Assembly (NCBI RefSeq): GCF_022832435.1
Contig: NZ_JALHLF010000008.1
Coordinates: 22,662 to 86,661, forward strand
DNA: 64,000 bases
Direction of reading: 5' to 3'
Source of the DNA: Novosphingobium organovorum
GTDB lineage: Bacteria; Pseudomonadota; Alphaproteobacteria; Sphingomonadales; Sphingomonadaceae
Both the position numbers and the translations under genes were made by a program. This document shows, one piece after another, positions 10,314 through 17,096 of this stretch. The number at the start of each line of letters is the position of its first letter. The stretch's first letter is position 1. Under the pieces are notes generated by a model. The model did not search any database, was not told the origin of the DNA, and saw only the letters and a program-made list of their open reading frames with translations.

Positions 10314-11852
10314 ATGAGATTTTCCCCCGTTCGCCCCGCTGGCATCCTGTTTCCCCTGCTTGTCCTTACGCTTGTCGCTGGCTGCGGGGACAGTCCCGAG
10401 ACGTTGTTCACGAAGGCGCAGAAGAGTTTCGCGCAGGAGGAATACGACACCGCGCGCATCGAAGTAGCCTCCGCGCTCAAGGACGATCCGAACAACCCCG
10501 CGATGCTTGCCCTGCTGGCGCGCTCGTACTTGCGCCTGGGCGATCCCGATGGCGCCGAGGGCGCGCTCAACCGGATGGAGCAGGCCGGGGGATCGGACAA
10601 GGGGCTGGCTGCGGTCCGGGCCGAGATCGCGCTGATCCGCGGGCGCCCGGCCCAAGCATTGCAGACGCTGGGCTCGGACACCAGCGCCGATGCCTGGCGG
10701 GTGCGCGCCGAGGCCAACCTTGCGCTCGACAACCGCAACGCGGCGATCGACGCCTTTGAAAAAGGGCTTGGGGCTGGCGGGGGCATTCGTCTGGCCGAAG
10801 CCTATGCCCGTTTTCGCCTCAATGCGGGCGATCTGGATCAGGTGGACACGATCTACCGCCGGATGGTTGCCATGGATGCCAAGGCCTACGAGACGATGAC
10901 GCTGGCGGGTGATCTGGCCGCCGCGCGCGGGCAGACCGATGCCGCGATCGCGGCGTTCGAGAAGGTGGTGAAGGCCTATCCGGACCGGATCGCGCCGCGT
11001 CTGGCACTGGCCAACCAGTACGACGCCAAGGGTCAGGTCGACAAGGCGATGCAGGTCGTCGAGGCGGCGGGCAAGCTGGGGCAGGACCCTGCGGCGGTCG
11101 AGGCGCTCAAGGTCCAGTTGATGTCCGAGAAGGGGGAGTGGACTGCGATCCGCGATCTCTTGCGCAACCGCGAATCGCAGCTCGATCCCGGCTCGGCGAT
11201 GAGCATGTCCTATGGCGAGGCGCTGTTGCACCTGGGGCAGGGGGATCAGGCCCGGCTGATTTTCAAGCGCGCCTCGCTGGCGCTGCCCGGCAACCCTTAC
11301 GCGCGCCTGATGCTGGGCATTTCCCTGATCGAAACGAACGACAACGCCGGAGCCTGGGCCACGCTCAAGCCGCTGGCGATGAGCCCGCTCGCTCGCCGCG
11401 AGGAAATCGATGCGGCCCGTCAGGCCGCCGAAGCGGTCGGAGCGCCCGAGGCGGCCGCGCTAAAGGCGCGCCTCCAGCCCGATCAGCTCAAGGCGGCGCA
11501 GGCGCGTATCGATGCGGGCGCTGCGGCCATGAGCACCGGGCAATGGGACAGGGCCATCGCGATCTACGCACCGATGCTGGCGGGCAGCCCCAACGATGTC
11601 GAACTGCTCAAGCGCCTGGCGCTGGCGCATTCGCATCTGGGGCAGGGCGATCAGGCGATCGGTTTTGCCGACCGCGCGGTCGCGATCGACGCGCACAATC
11701 CCGATTGTCTCTATGTCGCCGGGTACGTCCGGCTCGAGAGTGGGGCCGATGTGGCCAAGGCGCGCACGCTGCTCAAGGCGGCGGCCGATGCCGATCCCAA
11801 CAACGCGACGATCGCGCGTGAGCTTGTAAAGGCAAACGCCGCCCAGGGCTGA
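10314..11852 (+). CDS. TPR-repeat lipoprotein (PEP-CTERM system PrsT-like candidate)
   Basis: The 512-residue product has a signal peptide with lipobox LVAGC (Cys about 24) followed almost entirely by tetratricopeptide-like helical pairs, for example AFEKVVKAYPDRIAPRLALANQY and ADPNNATIAREL. It is probably an outer-membrane or periplasmic-side scaffold. A strong AGGAG lies 8 nt before the ATG. The gene converges on a PEP-CTERM protein gene. TPR lipoproteins (PrsT) accompany exosortase loci in other Gram-negatives, so a link is plausible, but no other exosortase gene is in the window and the TPR fold alone is not specific. Confidence 0.8.
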   Translation: MRFSPVRPAGILFPLLVLTLVAGCGDSPETLFTKAQKSFAQEEYDTARIEVASALKDDPNNPAMLALLARSYLRLGDPDGAEGALNRMEQAGGSDKGLAAVRAEIALIRGRPAQALQTLGSDTSADAWRVRAEANLALDNRNAAIDAFEKGLGAGGGIRLAEAYARFRLNAGDLDQVDTIYRRMVAMDAKAYETMTLAGDLAAARGQTDAAIAAFEKVVKAYPDRIAPRLALANQYDAKGQVDKAMQVVEAAGKLGQDPAAVEALKVQLMSEKGEWTAIRDLLRNRESQLDPGSAMSMSYGEALLHLGQGDQARLIFKRASLALPGNPYARLMLGISLIETNDNAGAWATLKPLAMSPLARREEIDAARQAAEAVGAPEAAALKARLQPDQLKAAQARIDAGAAAMSTGQWDRAIAIYAPMLAGSPNDVELLKRLALAHSHLGQGDQAIGFADRAVAIDAHNPDCLYVAGYVRLESGADVAKARTLLKAAADADPNNATIARELVKANAAQG

Positions 11853-11864
11853 CCCTGGACGGCG
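11837..11864 (+). terminator. Hairpin at the end of the TPR lipoprotein gene
   Basis: A GC-rich stem, CGCCG(C)CCAGGG / CCCTGG(A)CGGCG with CTGA loop, overlaps the stop codon at 11850-11852. There is no T-run after it, so intrinsic termination is only suggested. Confidence 0.45.
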
Positions 11865-11921
11865 TTGGAGCGTGTCGCCGCCGCTTCCGGTCAAGGGAGC
11901 GGGCCGGCTGATGGTCCCGGA

Positions 11922-11952
11922 CCAAGGCGCCTGGATGGGCTTGGCGCCTTGG
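11922..11952. terminator. Perfect 10-bp inverted repeat between convergent genes
   Basis: CCAAGGCGCC (11922-11931) pairs with GGCGCCTTGG (11943-11952). It sits between the converging TPR lipoprotein and PEP-CTERM genes, where a bidirectional terminator is expected. T-runs are weak on both strands. Confidence 0.45.
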
Positions 11953-11993
11953 TGGAGCTAACGGGTCCTGAAAGCGTCGGCGACCGGCTTTGC

Positions 11994-12431
11994 TCAGGCC
12001 GCGCGCGGCTTGCGGCGGCGGGCGTAGGCGAGGCCGAGCAGGCCCAGGCCCATCATGCCAAGCATGCCGGGTTCGGGAACATCGGTGCCGCCCGAGGACG
12101 AACCGCCCGAGGTGCCACCCGAAGTCGAGGTGGTCGTGCCACCCGAGGTCGAAGTGGTGGTGGTGCCGCCTGAAGTCGAGGTGGTCGTCGTGCCGCCCGA
12201 GGTTGACGACGTGGTGGTCCCGCCCGAAGTCGAGCTCGTCGAGGTGGTGGTGCCGCTGCACATCGATGCCCCCGAGGCGTGGCCGCAATCGCAGTAGTGG
12301 GTGTGCGTGCTTGTGCCGCCCGAGGACGAGCTGCTGCTGCCCCAGTTGAAGAAGGTCGCATGGGCCGGCGTGGCCATGGACAGGGCCATGGTCGCGGCGA
12401 AAGCGATCGAGCTGGCAGACTTACGGATCAT
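11994..12431 (-). CDS. PEP-CTERM sorting-domain protein, Ser/Thr/Gly repeat
   Basis: The 145-residue protein has an N-terminal signal peptide (cleavage likely after AHA, about residue 25) and a short segment with Cys and His. A repeated low-complexity region of STSGGTTTT units and a classic C-terminal PEP-CTERM tripartite signal follow: VPEP, a hydrophobic helix and ARRRKPR. PEP-CTERM proteins are processed by exosortase/EpsH and displayed or released, often with exopolysaccharide. The Ser/Thr-rich repeats would be good O-glycosylation substrates (inference). A sigma-54 promoter lies upstream, and AGGGG precedes the ATG. Confidence 0.9.
   Translation of the reverse strand: MIRKSASSIAFAATMALSMATPAHATFFNWGSSSSSSGGTSTHTHYCDCGHASGASMCSGTTTSTSSTSGGTTTSSTSGGTTTTSTSGGTTTTSTSGGTTTSTSGGTSGGSSSGGTDVPEPGMLGMMGLGLLGLAYARRRKPRAA
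12100..12245 (-). repeat. In-gene tandem repeat (27-30 bp units)
   Basis: Within the PEP-CTERM gene, units encoding roughly STSGGTTTT recur five or six times with small length changes in multiples of three. Reading frame is kept throughout, so the array is a coding repeat able to expand or contract without frameshift. Confidence 0.8.
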
Positions 12432-12471
12432 GATGACTACCCCTAGTTCCCTTGTGGTTGCCAGCTAACAA

Positions 12472-12487
12472 AGCAAACGACGTGCCA
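12472..12487 (-). promoter_or_regulatory. Sigma-54 (RpoN) promoter of the PEP-CTERM gene
   Basis: On the minus strand the sequence reads TTGGCACG-TCGT-TTGCT. This matches the RpoN consensus TGGCACG-N4-TTGCW at every key position, including the invariant GG and GC. It lies about 40 bp upstream of the PEP-CTERM start codon and predicts a transcription start near 12461. PEP-CTERM genes are known to be controlled by the NtrC-type regulator PrsR with RpoN in several bacteria. Confidence 0.85.
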
Positions 12488-12564
12488 AATACGAAATTAC
12501 GCGGCTTTGGTGGTTAATGAAATGCGATAGCGCTCCGATATGTAAGCTAACCTGACACCTGATT

Positions 12565-12577
12565 TCAGTTAACCTGA
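12565..12577. promoter_or_regulatory. Candidate upstream activator site for the sigma-54 promoter
   Basis: TCAGTTAACCTGA is an imperfect palindrome about 105 bp upstream of the predicted start, a typical enhancer distance for NtrC-family activators. Part of it, TAACCTGA, is repeated directly 22 bp away at 12548-12555. Assignment to a PrsR-type activator is inference. Confidence 0.4.
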
Positions 12578-12618
12578 ACTAACGAGGGGGCGCAAGGGGA
12601 GGGTGGCCGATGGGTCGG

Positions 12619-13194
12619 TCAGCCCTGCTGGCGCAGTGCGATTTCACTCATGAAGCGCGCGTCGTTGCCTTCGGCCAGCCATCCAGCCTCGGCCGCCAGC
12701 GCGCCAAGCATGTCGGCCAGCGGGTCCATTTCGGCCTTGGCGAAATTGCCCAGCACGTAGCCGGTCACCCGGTCCTTGTGCCCCGGATGGCCGATGCCCA
12801 GCCGAATTCGGCGGTAGTCTGGCCCCAGGTGCTGGCCGATCGAGCGCAGGCCGTTGTGGCCGGCGTGGCCGCCGCCGCGTTTCACCTTGACCTTGAACGG
12901 GGCCAGGTCGAGCTCGTCGTGGAACACGGTCAGCGCGTCGGGTTCGAGCTTGTAGAAGCGCATCGCCTCGCTCACCGAGCGGCCGCTTTCGTTCATGAAG
13001 GTCGCGGGCTTGAGCAGGAGCACCTTGTCGCGGCCGATCCGGCCTTCCTGCAGCCAGCCCTGAAACTTCTTTTGCACCGCGCCAAAGCCGTGCACGTCGG
13101 CCAGTGTGTCGAGCGCCATGAAGCCCACGTTGTGCCGCTGAAGCGCGTATTGCGGTCCGGGGTTGCCCAGGCCCACCCACAGTTGCGTTGCCAT
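12619..13194 (-). CDS. pth: Peptidyl-tRNA hydrolase
   Basis: Pth recycles peptidyl-tRNA released from stalled ribosomes by hydrolysing the ester bond. The 191-residue product has the family signature WVGLGNPGPQYALQRHNVGF with the catalytic His (about residue 21), plus KPATFMNESG, HDELD and GGGHAGHNGLRS, all expected for a bacterial Pth. It follows rplY on the same strand; the rplY terminator lies in the 132-bp gap, so pth is probably expressed by read-through or its own promoter. The rplY-pth pair is a common arrangement. Confidence 0.97.
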   Translation of the reverse strand: MATQLWVGLGNPGPQYALQRHNVGFMALDTLADVHGFGAVQKKFQGWLQEGRIGRDKVLLLKPATFMNESGRSVSEAMRFYKLEPDALTVFHDELDLAPFKVKVKRGGGHAGHNGLRSIGQHLGPDYRRIRLGIGHPGHKDRVTGYVLGNFAKAEMDPLADMLGALAAEAGWLAEGNDARFMSEIALRQQG

Positions 13195-13261
13195 CGCCTG
13201 TCCTTCTTGCCCTGATCGTTCGTGTCGCGGCGTCTCGAAAGGCGGCGGCCGCGAGGCAAAC

Positions 13262-13307
13262 GAAAAAGGCCCTTCCCGCGCGCCGAAAATCGGGGCGGGA
13301 AGGGCCT
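13262..13307 (-). terminator. Rho-independent terminator after rplY
   Basis: The minus strand reads AGGCCCTTCCCGC, a short loop, then GCGGGAAGGGCCT followed by TTTT. The 13-bp GC-rich stem with a T-run is a textbook intrinsic terminator between rplY and pth. Confidence 0.9.
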
Positions 13308-13326
13308 CAATTCCAGCCGGCGAAGC

Positions 13327-13944
13327 TTATTCGGCTTTGGCTTCGGCCTTGCTGTTGTCGCCTTCTTCGCTCTTCAGCGCCGAGGGAGCCGCGATCGTCG
13401 CGATGGTGAAGTCGCGGTCGGTGATCGCCTGGGCCGAACCGGCGGGCAGCGTGACGTGGCTGGCGTGGATCGATTCGCCCACGTCGAAGCCGGTGACGTC
13501 GATCACGACTTCGTCGGGGATCAGGTCAGCGGCGCAGACCAGCTCGAGCTCGTGGCGCACGATGTTGAGCACACCGCCGCGCTTGAGGCCCGGCGAAGCT
13601 TCTTCGTTGGCGAAGACGACGGGCACGTTGACGTGCACGGTCGCGTTCTTCGACAGACGCAGGAAGTCGGCGTGCAGCGGACGATCGTTGACGGGGTGGA
13701 AGGCAACGTCCTTGGGGAGCGTGCGAACCGTCTTGCCGTCGATCTCGATCTCGACGATCGAGTTGAAGAAGTGACCGGTGCCGAGCTGGCGCGAAAGTTC
13801 CTTGGCCTCGACGTGGATCGAGACGGGCTCTTCGTTGTTGCCATAGATGACGGCGGGGACACGACCTTCGCGACGCAGGGCACGGGAGGCTCCCTTGCCT
13901 GCCCGATCACGCGCCTCGGCCGGCAGGTTAAGCGTATCGCTCAT
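13327..13944 (-). CDS. rplY: 50S ribosomal protein L25/general stress protein Ctc
   Basis: L25 binds 5S rRNA in the large subunit. The 205-residue product is the long Ctc form: an N-terminal L25 domain (VRR-like [17 protein letters not shown]) and a C-terminal beta domain (about residues 95-185). An acidic Lys/Glu/Ala-rich tail ([13 protein letters not shown]) follows. The ATG at 13944 ([13 protein letters not shown]) is chosen; the longer in-frame reading upstream is a shadow of the TraB/GumN region. The leader contains a hairpin with a T-run 36 nt upstream. Confidence 0.96.
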   Translation of the reverse strand: MSDTLNLPAEARDRAGKGASRALRREGRVPAVIYGNNEEPVSIHVEAKELSRQLGTGHFFNSIVEIEIDGKTVRTLPKDVAFHPVNDRPLHADFLRLSKNATVHVNVPVVFANEEASPGLKRGGVLNIVRHELELVCAADLIPDEVVIDVTGFDVGESIHASHVTLPAGSAQAITDRDFTIATIAAPSALKSEEGDNSKAEAKAE

Positions 13945-13979
13945 GGTACTTGCCTTTCGAAAACTGGATTGAAATCCGG

Positions 13980-14005
13980 AAAAAACCGGGTCGACCACCG
14001 ACCCG
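13980..14005 (-). terminator. Intrinsic terminator or attenuator in the rplY leader
   Basis: On the minus strand CGGGTCG-GTGGT-CGACCCG is followed by GTTTTTT, a 7-bp stem plus six T. It lies only about 36 nt before the rplY start codon. It may end transcription from the TraB/GumN genes, or act as an attenuator if the rplY promoter lies upstream of it. Confidence 0.7.
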
Positions 14006-14134
14006 TCCGGTCCGTCACGCCTCCAGGGATGACCATGACGGAAGAGCGGCCCCATATGCGCAAACGCCCCCGAATGCAAGCGTGAATGCCGCCCGACATG
14101 CCACCTGGAATGCCATTGGACGTGGCGCTTCGCG

Positions 14135-15025
14135 CTACTGGACCCGCCGCACCGCGAACCCTTGCGCGCGCAGCAGCGCGACGAGACCGTCGGACCCGAC
14201 CATGTGCGCCGCGCCGACCGCCACGAAGGGGCGCTGGCCAGCGTGGACGGCTGAGGCGATCCGGGGTGCCCAGGCGCGGTTGCGCCCGGTGTAGAGCGCC
14301 GCGCGCAGTTCGGGGTCGGCGAGCAAGCCGGTGTGCGTCTGGGCCGCGATCGCGGCGACATCGCCCTTGCGCCAGGCCTGCGTCAGGTCGGTGTCGGAGA
14401 GCGCCTGCGCTTCGTGGACGATGGCGCTGAGCAAATCGCGCTGCTCGCGCTCGGGCAGCGCGGCGAACAGGCTGAGTTGCTTTTCGGCGCCTTCGAGCTC
14501 GACCACCGGGCGCGGCGGCGCGGCGGCGAGCACCGCGCGGTCCACGCCGTTCGCGGCGTTGTCGTCGGCGCTGGCCGCGTTGGCGAGCGTAAGCGCGGCG
14601 GCCCAGGTCTGCGTTTCGCCAAACTGGTTGTCGGAAAAACCCTCGCGGGCGAGCAGTGCGGCGAGCGCGGGGCGATCGCGGGCGGGCACGCGCTGGCTGA
14701 GTGGCGGCTGCCCGGAGGTGCGGGCGAGCCGGGCGAAAGTGGCGCTGAGAGCCGCATCGTCGCGCAGATTGGCGACTTCGACGAGCACTGTGCCGGCCTT
14801 GGCAAAGGCGGCGTCGAGTTTGGGCGAATGCCAGGCGAGCGGGGCAGGGGCCGAATGGATGGTGCCCAGCAGCCAACCCTCGTGCCCTTGTGCGTCGGAG
14901 ATCCGCCACAGGGCGGGGGTCGCGGGCAGCGGCTCGAGTCCGGTGACGAGCCGGTAGCCCAGCAGTCCTGCCGCCAGCGCCAGCGCGGTGCCCAGCACGG
15001 CAAGAAGGAGGTTGCGAATGGTCAT
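14135..15025 (-). CDS. TraB/GumN family protein (downstream paralogue)
   Basis: The 296-residue product has an N-terminal membrane anchor or uncleaved signal (about residues 5-25) and a TraB/PrgY/GumN domain. The two GxxH signatures, GTIHSAP and AVGAAHMVG, and an acidic LVEV motif between them are present; these are thought to form a metal site in this protease-like family. The physiological substrate is unknown. It begins 24 bp after its upstream paralogue, so the pair is probably co-transcribed and arose by tandem duplication. Confidence 0.88.
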   Translation of the reverse strand: MTIRNLLLAVLGTALALAAGLLGYRLVTGLEPLPATPALWRISDAQGHEGWLLGTIHSAPAPLAWHSPKLDAAFAKAGTVLVEVANLRDDAALSATFARLARTSGQPPLSQRVPARDRPALAALLAREGFSDNQFGETQTWAAALTLANAASADDNAANGVDRAVLAAAPPRPVVELEGAEKQLSLFAALPEREQRDLLSAIVHEAQALSDTDLTQAWRKGDVAAIAAQTHTGLLADPELRAALYTGRNRAWAPRIASAVHAGQRPFVAVGAAHMVGSDGLVALLRAQGFAVRRVQ

Positions 15026-15049
15026 GGCCGGAAAAAGGCGGCGCGCGCC

Positions 15050-15976
15050 CTACTGCACCCGAACGGCGCGCACGCCGTCCTTGGCCAGAAGCGCCTGCAC
15101 GCTGTCCTGTCCGGCGAGGTGCCCGGCGCCCACGGCCATGAACACGGTGCCTGGCTGCTTCAGGCGGGCCTCGATCCAGCGGGCCCAGTGCTGGTTGCGC
15201 GCGGTCAACAGCGTCTCGCGGATCAGCGGGTCGTTCTCCTGCTGATTGAGGATTTCGGCGAGATCCTTGGCCTTGCCCTGCTTCCAGGCATCGACCATCG
15301 CGGCGATGTCGCCATCGAGCGTGGGCAGGGCCTCTACCACATCGGCAAGGTAGGCGTCCTGGGTCGCGACCGGCAGGTCCTCGAACAGGCCGATCTGGTA
15401 GTCGGCGGTTTCAAGCGCTGCGTTGGTCAGTCCGAGTGCGCGGGCCTTGTCGGTGATCTGCTTGTCGATCCCGTTCGACAGGTCGTAACCTTGCATCTGG
15501 AGCGGGATGAGCGAGAGCATCAGCGCGGCAAACCAGGCGTCGTTGCCGTCGAACGCAGCGGGCGCAAGGCCAAGCTTGGTCATTGCGGCCTCGTAAGCAG
15601 CGCGGTTCTCGGGGGATAGTGTGTCGCGCAAGGCCCGCCCATCGGTGCGCGAGGCCTTTTCCAGCATGGCGCTCTGCGCAGCCTTATTGTCGTCCATGGG
15701 CACCTCGGTGACGAGGGTGCGCGAACTCTTCAGAGCCTTTGCGACGGGTCCGTTGAACCAGTCGACCGGCTTGGGCAGAACGTGGATGGTCCCGAACAGC
15801 CAGATGGTGGTGTCCTTGTCCGAGACCTTCCAGAGCGCGGGATGGACCCGCTCGGGGTTGCTGGCGGCGGTATCTGGCCGGGCGGGTCCGGCGGGCGCCT
15901 GCGCAAGCGTCGGGCTCGCCAGCAGGGCGAGCGCGAGAGTGGTGGCGCGGGTCACTCGAAACAGGAAGGGGTGCAT
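15050..15976 (-). CDS. TraB/GumN family protein (upstream paralogue)
   Basis: The 308-residue product has a cleavable signal peptide (cleavage likely after LAQA, about residue 26), so unlike its neighbour it is probably released into the periplasm. The TraB/GumN domain shows GTIHVLPKPVDW, an acidic TEVPMDD stretch and MAVGAGHLAGQDSV. The ATG at 15976 is chosen because the signal peptide starts there; a longer frame reaching 16084 adds 36 unlikely residues. The two copies share the domain but only moderate identity, so the duplication is not recent. Confidence 0.88.
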   Translation of the reverse strand: MHPFLFRVTRATTLALALLASPTLAQAPAGPARPDTAASNPERVHPALWKVSDKDTTIWLFGTIHVLPKPVDWFNGPVAKALKSSRTLVTEVPMDDNKAAQSAMLEKASRTDGRALRDTLSPENRAAYEAAMTKLGLAPAAFDGNDAWFAALMLSLIPLQMQGYDLSNGIDKQITDKARALGLTNAALETADYQIGLFEDLPVATQDAYLADVVEALPTLDGDIAAMVDAWKQGKAKDLAEILNQQENDPLIRETLLTARNQHWARWIEARLKQPGTVFMAVGAGHLAGQDSVQALLAKDGVRAVRVQ

Positions 15977-16189
15977 GGATGGAAGGCCTTGGTACGTGTC
16001 GCTGCGTAGCCGGCAAGGGTGAGCGCGGAGGACTCGCTCTTTGCGGGCCGGGGCTGAATGGGGGCTGAGGCGGGGGTGTGACAAGTCAAGAATGCGCTTT
16101 GTGAGCCCTTTGCGCGGTTGATTTGCCCCCGCGCATCCGCCAAAGGCGAGCCGTCACATTCGACACCGGACGAACAACACGGAAACCCC

Positions 16190-17095
16190 ATGCCGAACGC
16201 CGCCAAAGAGCCGCTCAGCTTTCAGGACATGATCCTCACGCTCCATAATTACTGGAGCAAGCAGGGTTGCCTGATCCTCCAGCCCTACGACATGCGCGTG
16301 GGCGCGGGGACCTTCCACCCCGCGACGACCTTGCGCTCGCTCGGTCCGGAGCCCTGGAAAGCGGCCTATGTGCAGCCTTCGCGCCGTCCGACCGACGGGC
16401 GTTATGGCGAAAATCCGAACCGTCTCCAGCACTATTACCAGTATCAGGTGGTGCTTAAGCCCAACCCGGAAAACCTTCAGGAACTCTATCTCGCCAGCCT
16501 CGCCGAGATCGGGATCGACCCGCTCGCGCACGATATCCGCTTCGTCGAGGATGACTGGGAAAGCCCGACGCTGGGCGCCTGGGGGCTGGGCTGGGAAGTG
16601 TGGTGCGATGGCATGGAAGTCACCCAGTTCACCTACTTCCAGCAGGTCGGCGGGTTTGACTGCAAGCCGGTTACCGGCGAGCTGACGTATGGCCTGGAAC
16701 GCCTCGCGATGTATATCCAGGGTGTCGACTGGGTTTACGATCTCAAGTTCAACAACGAGGGCGTGACCTACGGCGACGTCTTCCTTGCCAACGAACAGCA
16801 GCAGTCGAAGTACAACTTCGAGATTGCCGACACCGATGCGCTTTTCGCCGGGTTCAAGGCCGCCGAGGAAGAGAACCGGCGCTGCATCGAGGCGAAGATT
16901 CCGCTCGCCGCCTACGATCAGGCGATCGAGGCCAGCCATCTGTTCAACCTGCTCCAGGCGCGCGGCGTGATCTCGGTGCAGGAACGCGCCAGCTACATGG
17001 CGCGCGTGCGCGATCTCGCGAAGGGGGCGTGCCAGTCGTACATCGATGTCAATGCGGAGCGCTGGGAACGCGATTTTCCGGGGTGGAGTGCGTAA
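16190..17095 (+). CDS. glyQ: Glycyl-tRNA synthetase alpha subunit
   Basis: GlyQ is the catalytic class II subunit of the tetrameric alpha2-beta2 GlyRS. The 301-residue product begins [18 protein letters not shown] and carries [33 protein letters not shown] and [13 protein letters not shown], all near-invariant in the family. The ATG at 16190 gives the family length; an in-frame reading 24 codons longer is not supported. The glyS start follows the glyQ stop after one base, so the subunits are translationally coupled. Confidence 0.98.
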   Translation: MPNAAKEPLSFQDMILTLHNYWSKQGCLILQPYDMRVGAGTFHPATTLRSLGPEPWKAAYVQPSRRPTDGRYGENPNRLQHYYQYQVVLKPNPENLQELYLASLAEIGIDPLAHDIRFVEDDWESPTLGAWGLGWEVWCDGMEVTQFTYFQQVGGFDCKPVTGELTYGLERLAMYIQGVDWVYDLKFNNEGVTYGDVFLANEQQQSKYNFEIADTDALFAGFKAAEEENRRCIEAKIPLAAYDQAIEASHLFNLLQARGVISVQERASYMARVRDLAKGACQSYIDVNAERWERDFPGWSA

Positions 17096-17096
17096 G

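Noticed and set aside
12100-12245. Regular short repeats resembling a CRISPR array
   Set aside because: Units are contiguous, imperfect, lack unique spacers and encode an in-frame Ser/Thr/Gly repeat; no cas genes are present.
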